Assembly: GCA_035536935.1 (NCBI GenBank)
Contig: DATLNC010000302.1
Location: 17,283-81,282, forward strand
Source of the DNA: DATMER01 sp035536935
GTDB taxonomy: Bacteria; Acidobacteriota; Thermoanaerobaculia; Multivoradales; UBA5704
Length of the DNA: 64,000 bases
Direction of reading: 5' to 3'
A model generated the notes under the pieces. The model did no database searches and had not been told where the DNA came from. It saw only the letters and a program-made list of their open reading frames with translations. Positions 47,328 to 56,417 of the stretch are shown in pieces. The position numbers and the translations under genes are program-made. Every line of letters begins with the position of its first letter. Positions within the stretch are counted from its first letter, which is position 1.

Positions 47328-49208
47328 ATGAAGAATCGGTTTGCCGTTCTCGCCGTCCTGGGCCTCTTGGGTATTACCCCTGGATTTGCGGCAGAGCTCA
47401 GCCCTTGCAAGGAGCCGGGAATGCCTCCGGAGGCGCTCTGCGGTATTCATGAGGTGTTCGAAAACCGGGCTGCCCGGACCGGCCGGAAGATCCCGCTCAA
47501 GATCGTGGTGATCCCCGCAGCCCCGGCCGGCCGCCTCCCCGATCCGGTCACTTATTTCGCGGGCGGACCCGGGGAGGCCTCGATCCCGGGCGGGTTCTCC
47601 AAAGCCCAACAGCTCGGCCTGTTGGGAGGGAAGCGCGACCTGCTGCTGATGGACCTGCGGGGGACCGGCATGTCCGGCGGCCTCTACTGCACGGAGCTCA
47701 ATGGGGAGACGAGAGGCCAGGGGTTCCTCGACGACTTCCTGCCCACCGGCGAGATCCGCGCCTGCAGGGACCGCTTGAAGAAGGAGGTGGACCTCTCCTG
47801 GTACACCACGGACGCCGTGGTGGACGACGTCGAGGAGGTGCGCACCGCTCTCGGCTACGGTCCGCTCAACCTGATCGGAAGCTCCTGGGGCACGCACGCC
47901 GTGCTGACCTACCTGCGGCGCCATCCGGCGAGCGTTCGGACTGCGACGCTGGACGGAGTCGTGATACCCGGGTCCCTCCTGCGCACGGCCCGCGCCTCGC
48001 AGGAGGCGCTCGACGGCCTGATCGCCGAGTGCGAAGAGGACCCGGTCTGCGGAGGCGCCTACCCGAAGCTGCGCGAGGAGCTGGCCGCCGTGCTGCGGCG
48101 CGTGGCCGCGGACCCGGTCCGGCTCAGAGTGATCGATCCGCCGACCCGCCGGCCGGTCGAGCTGCGCCTGACGCAAGGCGGATTGGCCCAGACCCTGCGC
48201 TACATGCTCTATTCGCCGATCGAGGCCGCGCTGCTGCCGCTCGTGGTCCACGAGGCGGCCCAGGGGAATTGGAAACCCCTGGCCCGGCTGGCCTTCCTTC
48301 ACGGGGCCGACATGAGCGGCATGTCGGAGGGCTTCCTGCAGTCGGTCAGTTGCGCCGAGGAGGTGGCCCTGATCCGCGACGGGGAGATCGCGCCTGCCGT
48401 GGCCGGCACTTTCCTGGGAGATTTCCGCGTCCGCCGCCAGAAGGCCGCCTGCGAGGGATGGCCGGTCCGCGATCTCGGGCCGGACCTGCAGTCTCCGGTG
48501 GTCTCTGACGTGCCCGTCCTGCTGATCTCCGGGGAGCGCGATCCTGCCACGCCACCCTCGAATGGCGAGCGGGCCGCCCGCACCCTGAAAGCTGCGCGCC
48601 GAGTCGTCGTCCCCGACGGCTCACATTACCTGGAGGGTATGCAGGGCGGCGACTGCGTCTACGGCCTGATGGCCGCGTTCATCGAGGCCGGGACGGTCGA
48701 GAAGCTCGACACCGCCTGCATCGCGCGCATGCGGCGGCCGGACTTCGAGCTGCCCGAGGTGAAGGTCGCCAGGGCCGACCTCGAGCGGCTCCCGGGAACC
48801 TACGCGAACCAGGAAATGGGTATGGAGCTCAAGGTGGACCTGCAGGAAAACGGCTTGCGCATCTCCGTCGTGCAAGGCGGCCCTCCGTTCCCGCCGGTCC
48901 TGCTGATCCCGACCTCGCCGACGCGCTTCCGCTGGGAAGGAGATGGCATGGCGCCCGGGCTCGCCGTGGTCTTCCAGGCTTCCGAAGGAAAGGCTACCGC
49001 GCTCTCCGTGGTGCAGCCCAACAAGCCGGCGGAGGTGGTGCTGAAGCGCTCGGAGAAAAGCCTCCAAGGACTGGGCTTCGTCGTCCTTGGAGGCCTTGCC
49101 GTCCTTGCCGTCCTTTTCTTCTACCGAACCGCCGCCGCCACTCGGAACGGCCGGGCGCTCACGGCCTTGGCCCGGGGCTGGTTGCCGAGCCGCAGCTCCA
49201 GAAGATAG
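47328..49208 (+). CDS. Secreted S33-type alpha/beta hydrolase (tripeptidyl aminopeptidase-like) with C-terminal membrane helix
   Basis: 626-aa exported hydrolase. A signal peptide (FAVLAVLGLLGITPGFA) is cleaved near residue 22. The nucleophile is S186 in GSSWGTHA; the acid is in SGERDPATPP and the histidine in DGSHYLEG. The C-terminal TAP-like domain is typical of proline or tripeptidyl aminopeptidases. An added segment (about 490-580) forms a small beta domain. A final hydrophobic helix VVLGGLAVLAVLFFY is encoded by 9-base repeats and would anchor the protein. The last 88 bases overlap the convergent VWFA gene. GGAAGGAG precedes the ATG. Confidence 0.87.
   Translation: MKNRFAVLAVLGLLGITPGFAAELSPCKEPGMPPEALCGIHEVFENRAARTGRKIPLKIVVIPAAPAGRLPDPVTYFAGGPGEASIPGGFSKAQQLGLLGGKRDLLLMDLRGTGMSGGLYCTELNGETRGQGFLDDFLPTGEIRACRDRLKKEVDLSWYTTDAVVDDVEEVRTALGYGPLNLIGSSWGTHAVLTYLRRHPASVRTATLDGVVIPGSLLRTARASQEALDGLIAECEEDPVCGGAYPKLREELAAVLRRVAADPVRLRVIDPPTRRPVELRLTQGGLAQTLRYMLYSPIEAALLPLVVHEAAQGNWKPLARLAFLHGADMSGMSEGFLQSVSCAEEVALIRDGEIAPAVAGTFLGDFRVRRQKAACEGWPVRDLGPDLQSPVVSDVPVLLISGERDPATPPSNGERAARTLKAARRVVVPDGSHYLEGMQGGDCVYGLMAAFIEAGTVEKLDTACIARMRRPDFELPEVKVARADLERLPGTYANQEMGMELKVDLQENGLRISVVQGGPPFPPVLLIPTSPTRFRWEGDGMAPGLAVVFQASEGKATALSVVQPNKPAEVVLKRSEKSLQGLGFVVLGGLAVLAVLFFYRTAAATRNGRALTALARGWLPSRSSRR
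49083..49118. repeat. 9-bp tandem repeats encoding a C-terminal membrane helix
   Basis: Four units of 9 bases (GTCCTTGGA, GGCCTTGCC, GTCCTTGCC, GTCCTTTTC), the same family as at 32325-32369 and 12699-12743. They encode VLG-GLA-VLA-VLF. Confidence 0.75.
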
Positions 49209-51226
49209 CTGCCGGGGGGCAGCGAGCCCGCGCTCAGGCGCCCGACCACCAGGTCGGGCTCCCCTGACTCCCCCGCCGTGACGGCCAGCAGCTCGAGCTG
49301 GCCTCCGGCGGCGGGCTTCCCATCGGCACCGAGGATGCGGCTGCGCAGCGTTTCCCCCTGGTCCGCGAGGCCATACCCCACCACCAGGAGCTGCGCTTCG
49401 CCGGACGCGGGCAGCGCGGCCTGCGCCGCCGGCACCACGGACCGCCCGTGGAGGTTGAGCTCCGCTTCCGGCGGACGGACCAGAATCCACGGGTCCCCGG
49501 CCGGCGGCAGGAAGAGGGCGTCGATGTGATCCCCGGACTCGGCCTGGAGGCCCACCGGCACGGTCAGCAGGGAGGTGCGGCCATCGGACCGGTCGCGGAC
49601 CAGCACGCGCAGCCGGTGCTCGCCGCGGGGCAGATCCAGCTTGCCGAGGATGCGCACGCCGCCCTGCGCGAGGCGGCTGCCGACCTTGGAGGGGTCCAGG
49701 TCCACGGACTGGGCGAAGAAATCGTGGCTGCTCCCTTTCTCATCGAGCGCGTAGCCATAGACTTCGATGCCGAGCCGCTGACCGCCAGGGGCGAGGAGCC
49801 TCTGGCCGGAGACTTCCAGCAGCACCGCCACGGGAGTGGTCTCGCCGCCGGAACCCATCGGCACGGCCACGACCGAGACTCCCAGGTCGTCGCTCTCCTC
49901 CTCTCCCGCCACCAGCCGCGCCGCGTCGGCGAGCCGCTGGATGCCGTCCTGTTGCTGGAACGGCACGGGAGCGAAGTACCCGCCGCGGTGATGGATTCGC
50001 GTGCCGCGCGGAGTATTGTGGGCATTGCGGAGCTTCACCTCGAGCTTGTGGTAGGAGCCGTCGAACGGTACGTCGTCCACCTGGACGCTGACCAGGTAGC
50101 TGTGGGCGCTGAGCCGCATGGCTCCGCCCAGGCCCTTGGCGAGGTCGTTCGTCCCCTCCACGAGCTTGCCGCCCGTCTCGTTGGCCATGTAGAAGAGGCC
50201 GTCGGCCGAGATCCGCGTTGCTCCCGCGATGTCCACGGCGTGCAGGACCCAGCCCGAGCGCCGCATCTCCTCGAACATCTTCTCGAGGTGTACCATAAGG
50301 TCGCTGCCGCCCATGTTCGGGTTCTGCGCGCTGACCGACGGCTTGTCGATGAGCCCGGAGCCGAAGCCCTCGCTGAAAAGAGCCAGGAACTTCCTCCCCT
50401 CCACCGGCCGCAGGACCTTGGCCAGGCCGTCGATCGCATCGGTCATCGTCTTCACATGGCTGCGCTGGCGGGACTCGACGTTCATCTGTTCGAGGACGCT
50501 CGAGTGGTAGAGAACGTTCTTCTGCAGGAAATCGCCCCAGCGGAAGCCGCCGCTGCTGGTGCCCAGGCTCCGCAGCATGTCCCCCGCGAAGTTGCGCTCG
50601 TCCACCCGCCACACCTGGGTGAGCAGTGTGCGGGCGTCGAGGCCGGTCAGCCGCAGAGGGTCGGACGCCTTGGACGCCTCGGGGATCTTGCCGGTGAGCA
50701 CGCCTTCCAGCCCCTCCAGGGTGCGCCGGGCCGCGGCGCGGTCGGAGGTGAAGCTGAGCAGCAGGGGCAGCTCTCCCTTGGGGAGGTAGAGCCCCACCGC
50801 CACCATGTCGCGGGGATCGAGGTCCTTCTCCACGAGCTCGCGGGCGGCGGCGATGCCGTCCAGCAACCGCTCGGGACGGCTGAGGGCGAAGTCGAACAGG
50901 AAGAGGACGTGACGCCGCGCCGCGGGCGGCGGCGGTGGCGCGTCCGCCTCCGGCGGGGCCTCCAGGTTGACGGTCTCGAAAGAGACGATGGGCAGGCTGC
51001 GCTTTCCCTCGAAGACCTCGAAGTCGGCGGCGGTGAGCCCCCGGACCGGCTCGTTGCCCTGCGTCACCTCGACCGGAATCTCGACGAGCGTCACGGAGAT
51101 GTCGGTGGAGACGGAGGGCGTCCGGGCCCGGGTATCGCCGATTTCGCCGGCTCCGCCGGCAGGGCCGGCCATCAGAGCGAGCGCGGCCAGGGCGACGATC
51201 CAGCGGAACCTGAGGGTTGACGTCAC
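49121..51226 (-). CDS. Secreted VWFA-related protein of the acidobacterial type, copy 1
   Basis: 701-aa exported protein. A signal peptide (RWIVALAALALMAGPAGG) is followed by a short Fn3-like domain (VTLVEIPVEVTQGNEPVRGLTAADFEVFEGKRSLPIVSFE), then a von Willebrand factor A-like domain (HVLFLFDFALSRPERL, FLALFSEGF) and two C-terminal beta domains. This order is that of the VWFA-related family of Acidobacteria. The metal-ion adhesion motif is degenerate (DFALS instead of DxSxS). The GTG start has AAAGGAG 7 bases upstream. Copy 2 lies 19 bases upstream on the same strand; by eye the two are more than 60% identical. Confidence 0.88.
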   Translation of the reverse strand: MTSTLRFRWIVALAALALMAGPAGGAGEIGDTRARTPSVSTDISVTLVEIPVEVTQGNEPVRGLTAADFEVFEGKRSLPIVSFETVNLEAPPEADAPPPPPAARRHVLFLFDFALSRPERLLDGIAAARELVEKDLDPRDMVAVGLYLPKGELPLLLSFTSDRAAARRTLEGLEGVLTGKIPEASKASDPLRLTGLDARTLLTQVWRVDERNFAGDMLRSLGTSSGGFRWGDFLQKNVLYHSSVLEQMNVESRQRSHVKTMTDAIDGLAKVLRPVEGRKFLALFSEGFGSGLIDKPSVSAQNPNMGGSDLMVHLEKMFEEMRRSGWVLHAVDIAGATRISADGLFYMANETGGKLVEGTNDLAKGLGGAMRLSAHSYLVSVQVDDVPFDGSYHKLEVKLRNAHNTPRGTRIHHRGGYFAPVPFQQQDGIQRLADAARLVAGEEESDDLGVSVVAVPMGSGGETTPVAVLLEVSGQRLLAPGGQRLGIEVYGYALDEKGSSHDFFAQSVDLDPSKVGSRLAQGGVRILGKLDLPRGEHRLRVLVRDRSDGRTSLLTVPVGLQAESGDHIDALFLPPAGDPWILVRPPEAELNLHGRSVVPAAQAALPASGEAQLLVVGYGLADQGETLRSRILGADGKPAAGGQLELLAVTAGESGEPDLVVGRLSAGSLPPGSYLLELRLGNQPRAKAVSARPFRVAAAVR

Positions 51227-51245
51227 GCGATGTCTCCTTTCGAGC

Positions 51246-53312
51246 TTAGCGAGAATCGGCCGATGAGATCCGGAAAGGCCTTAAAGCTACGGCTTGCGTG
51301 CGGGGCTGATCTCCAAGACGCAGCTTCAGCAGGTAGCTGCCGGGGGGCAGCGAGCCCGCGCTCAGCCGGCCCACCACCATGTCGGGCTCGCCCGTTTCTC
51401 CAGACGTGACGGCCAGCAGCTCCAACTTGCCGCCCTCCACGGGCTTGCCCTCGGCGCTCAGGATGATGCCGTCGAGCACGGCCTCCCCGCCGGTCAGGCC
51501 GTGGCCCACGATCAGAAGCTGCGCCTCGCCGGAGGCGGGCAGCGTGGCCTGCGCAGCCGGCGCCAGGGACCGGCCACGGAGATCGAAACCCGCCTCTACC
51601 GGGCGGATCAGGATCCACGGGTCCCCGGCTGGCGGCAGGAAAAAGGCGTCGATGTGGTTCTCGTCCGCCCGAAGGCTCAGCGGCACGGTGAGAAGCGACG
51701 TGCGGCCGTCGGCCCGGTCGCGGACGAGCACGCGCAGCCGATGCTCGCCCGGGGGCAGATCCAGCCGGCCGAGGATGCGCACGCCGCCCTGCGCGAGGCG
51801 GCTGCCGACCTTGTCCATGTCCAGGTCCACGGACTGCGCGAAGAAGTCGCGGCTGCTTCCCTGTTCGTCGAGCGCGTACCCGTAGGCCTCGATGCCGACC
51901 TTGGGCGAGCCGGGCGCGAGGAGCCGGTCCCCCTGCACTTCCAGCAGAACCGCAACCGGAGTGGTCTCGCCGCCGCGCCGCAGCGGCACGGCGACCACCT
52001 GGACGCCCAGCTCGTCGCTCTCCTCATCCCCCGCCACGAGCCGGGCCGCATCGGCGAGGCGCCGGACGTCGTCCTGGTTCTTGAACGGAAGCGGTGCGAA
52101 GTAGCCGCCGCGGTGATGGAGCCGAACGCCCTTCTGTGGGCTGCGCAGCTTCACTTCCAGCTTGTGATAGGAACCGTCGAAGGCGATGTCGTCCACCTGG
52201 ACGCTCACCAGGTAGCTGTGGACGCTGCGGCGCATGGCCTTGCCGAACCCCTTGGCCAGGTCGTTCGTCCCTTCGATCAGCTTGCCGCCGGTCTCGTTGG
52301 CCATGTAGAAGAGGCTGTCGGCGGACAGCGAGCCGCGCTTCACGCCCGCGATATCCACGCCGTGCAGCACCCAGCCCGAGCGCCGCAGCTCCTCGAACGT
52401 CTCGTTGAGCTTCTTGAGAATATCGGCGCCGCCCACGCTCGGCGACGCTATCGACGACGGCTTGCCGATGAGCCCCGGGTTGAACCCCTGGCTGAAGAAG
52501 GCCAGGTATTTTCTTCCCTCCACGGACCTCAAGGCCTTGACGAGGCCCTCCATGGCGTTGGCCATCGTGATCACGTGGCCACTCGCGCGGGCCTCCAGGC
52601 TGGCCTGGTGCAGTCTGGCCGAGTCGGCGAGGATCTCCGACTGCAGATCGGGCCCCTTGCCGGCGCCCGTGCCCAGATCCGCGAGCAACTCCGCCGCGAC
52701 GTTGCGCTCTTCGAGCTTCCCCACCCGGTTGAGCAGCGTGTGGGCGTCCATGCCCGTCAGGCGCAGCGGGTCGAGCGCATCCCCCTTCTCGGGGATCTTT
52801 CCGTGCAGCACGGCTTCCAGGCCGTCGATCGTCCGCTTGGCGGCGGCGCGGTCGGTGGTGAAGCTGAGCAGCACCGGCAGTTCGCCGGTGGGGAGATAGA
52901 GTGCCACGCCGGCGAGATCGCGCGGGTCGAGCCCCTCGGCCAGAACCGTGCGGGCGGCGGCGATGCCCTGCTCGAGCAACGGGCGGTCGCTGTTGGCAAA
53001 GTCGAAGAGGAACAGGACGTGACGGCGTGCGGCGGGAGGGGGCGGCGGAGCCCCTGGTTCCGGCGGGGTCTCCAGGTCGATGATCTCGAAGGAGACGATA
53101 GGCAGGGAACGCTCGCCCTCCCTCACCTCGAAATCGGCCGCGGTGAGCCCCCGCACCGGCTCGTCGCCCTTCGTCACCTCGACGGGGATCTCCACGAGGG
53201 TCACCGAAATGTCGGAGGAGGCCGAAGGCAACTGGGCGCCAGCCATGCCGGTTGACAGCGACAGCACGGCAAGGGCTGCGATCCATCGAAGCCTGGGGCG
53301 GTTTGCAGTCAA
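51246..53312 (-). CDS. Secreted VWFA-related protein of the acidobacterial type, copy 2
   Basis: 688-aa paralogue of copy 1 with the same domain order: signal peptide (RWIAALAVLSLSTGMAGA), VTLVEIPVEVTKGDEPVRGLTAADFEVREG, VWA-like domain starting HVLFLFDFANSDRP, YLAFFSQGFNPG, and C-terminal beta domains ending PPGSYLLKLRLGDQP. In this copy DFANSD is closer to a DxSxS-like metal site. The TTG start at 53312 is chosen because a full AAAGGAGG lies 6 bases before it; the ATG at 53348 would add 12 polar residues ahead of the signal peptide. The function of this family is unknown. Confidence 0.85.
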   Translation of the reverse strand: MTANRPRLRWIAALAVLSLSTGMAGAQLPSASSDISVTLVEIPVEVTKGDEPVRGLTAADFEVREGERSLPIVSFEIIDLETPPEPGAPPPPPAARRHVLFLFDFANSDRPLLEQGIAAARTVLAEGLDPRDLAGVALYLPTGELPVLLSFTTDRAAAKRTIDGLEAVLHGKIPEKGDALDPLRLTGMDAHTLLNRVGKLEERNVAAELLADLGTGAGKGPDLQSEILADSARLHQASLEARASGHVITMANAMEGLVKALRSVEGRKYLAFFSQGFNPGLIGKPSSIASPSVGGADILKKLNETFEELRRSGWVLHGVDIAGVKRGSLSADSLFYMANETGGKLIEGTNDLAKGFGKAMRRSVHSYLVSVQVDDIAFDGSYHKLEVKLRSPQKGVRLHHRGGYFAPLPFKNQDDVRRLADAARLVAGDEESDELGVQVVAVPLRRGGETTPVAVLLEVQGDRLLAPGSPKVGIEAYGYALDEQGSSRDFFAQSVDLDMDKVGSRLAQGGVRILGRLDLPPGEHRLRVLVRDRADGRTSLLTVPLSLRADENHIDAFFLPPAGDPWILIRPVEAGFDLRGRSLAPAAQATLPASGEAQLLIVGHGLTGGEAVLDGIILSAEGKPVEGGKLELLAVTSGETGEPDMVVGRLSAGSLPPGSYLLKLRLGDQPRTQAVALRPFRISSADSR

Positions 53313-53415
53313 GCACTGCCTCCTTTCAGACGAGCTCGAAGGCATCACTGCAAGGCCTGCACCCGCGACACGGCTCGTGATTTCCCACTGATTCGACGCC
53401 GCGGGATGACGAGAG

Positions 53416-53433
53416 CGTCCTGAATGAAGGACG
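53416..53433 (-). terminator. Hairpin directly after the coxG stop
   Basis: CGTCCT-GAATGA-AGGACG: perfect 6-bp stem with a 6-base loop immediately after the TAA of the preceding minus-strand gene. No T run follows, so it is at best a weak or Rho-assisted terminator. The remaining gap to the VWFA start (about 100 bases) shows no clear promoter. Confidence 0.35.
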
Positions 53434-54075
53434 TTACGAGCTGCAGGCTCTCGCGAGCAAAAGACCGATCACAGCCACCGCGAGCAGCGCGCCTCCGATC
53501 AACCACGGCCTTCGCTCCGGCGGAACGAAGTCGCGGGCCATATCGCGTGCAACATCGCCCGCGACGCGGGCGGCGAGCTCGGTTTGCGAAAGCTGGGCGG
53601 GAGGCGGAACGGGAGCCGCGGCAGCTTCGGATTCCCCCATGGCGGAAATCTCCCGCGCCAGCCCCTCCAACCCCTGCCTCGCTACCGACTTGGAGGAGCT
53701 CTCGAGAAGGCGCTGGCCGACGGCGGCCACACGGCCTCCGACCTGCGAATCGATGTCATAGGTGAGAGTGGTCGAGCCGCCGGCGTCCGTCAGGCGCAGA
53801 TCGCCTTCTCCGTTCATGAAGCCGGCCGGACCCTTGCCGTCGAGCTTCATGTGATAGCCCTCAAGGGGACGGACATCCGTGAGCACGAGCGTGCCCTGGA
53901 ACTGCCCCTTGACCGGGCCTACCTGGACGTTGAGCACGCCCAGGTAGTTGTTCTCCCCCACCCGCTCCAGCTTCTCGCAGCCGGGCAGCGTGCGGGCCAG
54001 GATGGCAGGGTCGAGGATCGCCCTCCAGACCCGCTCGCGGGGAGCGTCGAACGTGTGAGTGCCCTGAAGCTTCAT
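53434..54075 (-). CDS. coxG: CoxG-family SRPBCC protein with C-terminal membrane helix
   Basis: 213-aa protein. Residues 1-145 are a START/SRPBCC domain of the CoxG type (FDAPRERVWRAILDPAILARTLPGCEKLE; GKGPAGFMNGEGDLRLT). CoxG binds CO dehydrogenase and anchors it to the cytoplasmic membrane; here the linker and terminal helix (WLIGGALLAVAVIGLLLARACSS) fit that job for the second Mo hydroxylase. The start overlaps the large subunit stop (ATGA). CoxG in operons without CO dehydrogenase motifs suggests membrane recruitment of other Mo hydroxylases, feeding electrons to quinones. Confidence 0.93.
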   Translation of the reverse strand: MKLQGTHTFDAPRERVWRAILDPAILARTLPGCEKLERVGENNYLGVLNVQVGPVKGQFQGTLVLTDVRPLEGYHMKLDGKGPAGFMNGEGDLRLTDAGGSTTLTYDIDSQVGGRVAAVGQRLLESSSKSVARQGLEGLAREISAMGESEAAAAPVPPPAQLSQTELAARVAGDVARDMARDFVPPERRPWLIGGALLAVAVIGLLLARACSS

Positions 54076-56417
54076 CGAGCAGCCTCCTCAGCCAGTTGCG
54101 CCAGCTCCCAGAGCCGGCTGGGCTTGAGCGGGATCTCCAGGATTTCCAGGCCGGGGATCGCGAGCGCGTCCTCCATGGCCTGCGCGAAGAGAGCGCCGAC
54201 CGGGATGGCTCCGGCTTCGCCGGCTCCCTTGGTGCCGAGCGGGTTGAGTGGCGAGACCGTCTCCTCGTGCCCCACCTCCACCCGCGGCACATCGAGTGCC
54301 GTGGGGAGCAGGAAGTCCATGAAGCTCGCATTCAGGAGCTGGCCGTTGTCGTCGTACACGAGCTGCTCGTAATACGCATTGCCGAGCCCCTGCGCCACGC
54401 CGCCATGGACCTGTCCGTCGACCAGGAGCGGGTTGAGCACCCGGCCGCAGTCGTGGACGACGACATACTTCTTGACCTCCACCTGCATGGTTTCGCGATC
54501 GATCTCGACGATCATTGCGTGGCAACCGCTCGCGGTCGCGCCTCTGAATGGCCCGAAGTAGCGCGTCGACTCCAGGCCCGGCTCGGTGCCGGGCTTGACC
54601 GCGCCGCGCATGGGATTGGACAGCTTCGCCAGCTCACCTAATGTGATCGATCGGGAGGGCTCCGCTTTGACTCGCGCCTTGCCCTCCGCGAGCTCGATCT
54701 CCTCCTCGGTCACGCCGAGGTGCTCGGCCGCCAGCTTCACCGCCTTCTCGCGCACGTTTTTCGACGCCTCGTTGACCGCGTTGCCTGCCACGACCGCGCC
54801 GCGGCTGGCGAACGTGCCGGTGCCCCAATGGAATTGATCGCTGTCTCCCGTGACCACGTCCACGTCCTCGACTTCCACGCAGAGCTGCTCGGCCGCGATC
54901 TGGGCGAGCACCGTGTAATGCCCTTGCCCCTGAGTGCCGACGCCGGTCACCACCGTCACCTTGCCGCTGGTCTGGACCTGCACGCGGGCGCCTTCGAACG
55001 GACCGATGCCCGTGCCTTCGACGTAGGAGACGACCCCGATGCCCACGGTCTTCCCCTCGGAGCGGAGGCGCGGCTGCTCCTCGCGGAGGAAACGCTCGTA
55101 GCCGATCCGCTCCAGCGTCTGATCGAGCACAGGCTCGTAGTTGCCGCTGTCGTAGTAGAGCGGTGCGAAATCCTGATAGATGATCACGTGGTCGTGCGGG
55201 AACTCGTCCGGCCGCAGGTAGTTCTTCCGCCGGATCTCGATCCTGTCGATCCCCAATTGGCGCGCGGCGAGGTCCATCAGTCGTTCGATCACGAATACGC
55301 CGTGCTGGCGGCCTGCGCCGCGGTAGGGGGTGACGGTCGTCTTGTTCGTAAAGACCGCGCGGAAGTCGCTGGCATAAGCGGGCACCCGGTAGGGACCCAT
55401 GACGGTGCACTGGCTGTTGAGCGGCACGGTCAGCCCATAAGGATCGTAGGCGCCGGTGTCATGGAGGAAGGAGTCCTTGACGCCGAGGATGATGCCGTCG
55501 CGCGTGAGAGCGATCTCCGAGTCGTGGAGCTGCCCGCGCTCCTGGGTGGTGGCGTAGAAGTTCTCCGCGCGGTCCTCGATCCACTTGACCGGCCGCTCCA
55601 GGCGCATGGCGAGCCAGGGGATGAGCACCTCTTCGGGATAGAACATCATGATCTTAGGGCCGAAGCCGCCGCCGATAAATGGAGCGATCAGACGCACCTG
55701 GTGCTCGGAGAGACCGAGCATGGCCGCGAGGCCGTTGCGCACCGGGATCGGCGCCTGGGTGGTGTCCCACACGGTCAGCTTCTGGGCGCGCATGTCCCAT
55801 TCGGCCACGACGCCGCGATTTTCGATCGCGGCCGACGCGCCGCGGTCGTAGCAGAAGCGCCGGCCGATCACGACATCGGCCCGGGCGCGGGCGGCCTCAT
55901 AATCGCCTTTCTTCTGCGGCACGTACGCGGCCATGTTCGAATCCAGATCCTCATGGATCAGGGGAGCGCCCGCCTCCAGGGCCTTCTCCAGGTCCACCAC
56001 CGCGGGCAGCGGCTCGTAATCGACCAGGACCTCCTCGGCCGCATCCTCCGCCACATACCGCGATACGGCCACCACCAGGGCCACCGGCTCGCCAAGGTGG
56101 CGGATCTTGTCCTTCGCCAGAGGCACCTGCGTACGCTCGTGAAAGACCATGCCTTCGACAGGAGGCGGCGGCACCAGCAGCGGCCCCGGCTTCCAATAGT
56201 CGCCGAGGTCCGCCGCGGTATAGACCGCGAACACGCCCTCCCGCGCCTTTGCTTGCGCCGTGTCGATCCCGAGGATGCGCGCGTGCGCATGCGGGCTGCG
56301 GACGAACGCCACGTGGACCATGTCCGGCAGACTGATGTCGTCCACGAAAAGCGCCCGCCCGGTCAGCAGGCGAGGATCCTCGTTGCGCTTGATCCGTTCA
56401 CCGAGAGGTTGTGTCAC
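54072..56417 (-). CDS. Molybdopterin-binding large subunit of a second Mo hydroxylase (form II CoxL-like)
   Basis: 781-aa catalytic subunit, complete. It has DPRLLTGRALFVDDI at the start, GGGFGPK in the Mo domain, GVGTQGQGHYTV near the cofactor, and KGAGEAGAIP with the catalytic Glu. The active-site loop reads PYRGAGRQHG. True CO dehydrogenases have AYxCSFR there, so this is a form II type enzyme whose substrate is not CO. In the operon with amidase, cyclase and FdrA-like genes, an N-heterocycle or aldehyde is plausible. The GTG start directly follows the cyclase stop (TAAGTG), with GAGGAGAA upstream. It is separated from its small and FAD subunits by four unrelated genes, which is atypical. 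Confidence 0.92.
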   Translation of the reverse strand: MTQPLGERIKRNEDPRLLTGRALFVDDISLPDMVHVAFVRSPHAHARILGIDTAQAKAREGVFAVYTAADLGDYWKPGPLLVPPPPVEGMVFHERTQVPLAKDKIRHLGEPVALVVAVSRYVAEDAAEEVLVDYEPLPAVVDLEKALEAGAPLIHEDLDSNMAAYVPQKKGDYEAARARADVVIGRRFCYDRGASAAIENRGVVAEWDMRAQKLTVWDTTQAPIPVRNGLAAMLGLSEHQVRLIAPFIGGGFGPKIMMFYPEEVLIPWLAMRLERPVKWIEDRAENFYATTQERGQLHDSEIALTRDGIILGVKDSFLHDTGAYDPYGLTVPLNSQCTVMGPYRVPAYASDFRAVFTNKTTVTPYRGAGRQHGVFVIERLMDLAARQLGIDRIEIRRKNYLRPDEFPHDHVIIYQDFAPLYYDSGNYEPVLDQTLERIGYERFLREEQPRLRSEGKTVGIGVVSYVEGTGIGPFEGARVQVQTSGKVTVVTGVGTQGQGHYTVLAQIAAEQLCVEVEDVDVVTGDSDQFHWGTGTFASRGAVVAGNAVNEASKNVREKAVKLAAEHLGVTEEEIELAEGKARVKAEPSRSITLGELAKLSNPMRGAVKPGTEPGLESTRYFGPFRGATASGCHAMIVEIDRETMQVEVKKYVVVHDCGRVLNPLLVDGQVHGGVAQGLGNAYYEQLVYDDNGQLLNASFMDFLLPTALDVPRVEVGHEETVSPLNPLGTKGAGEAGAIPVGALFAQAMEDALAIPGLEILEIPLKPSRLWELAQLAEEAAR

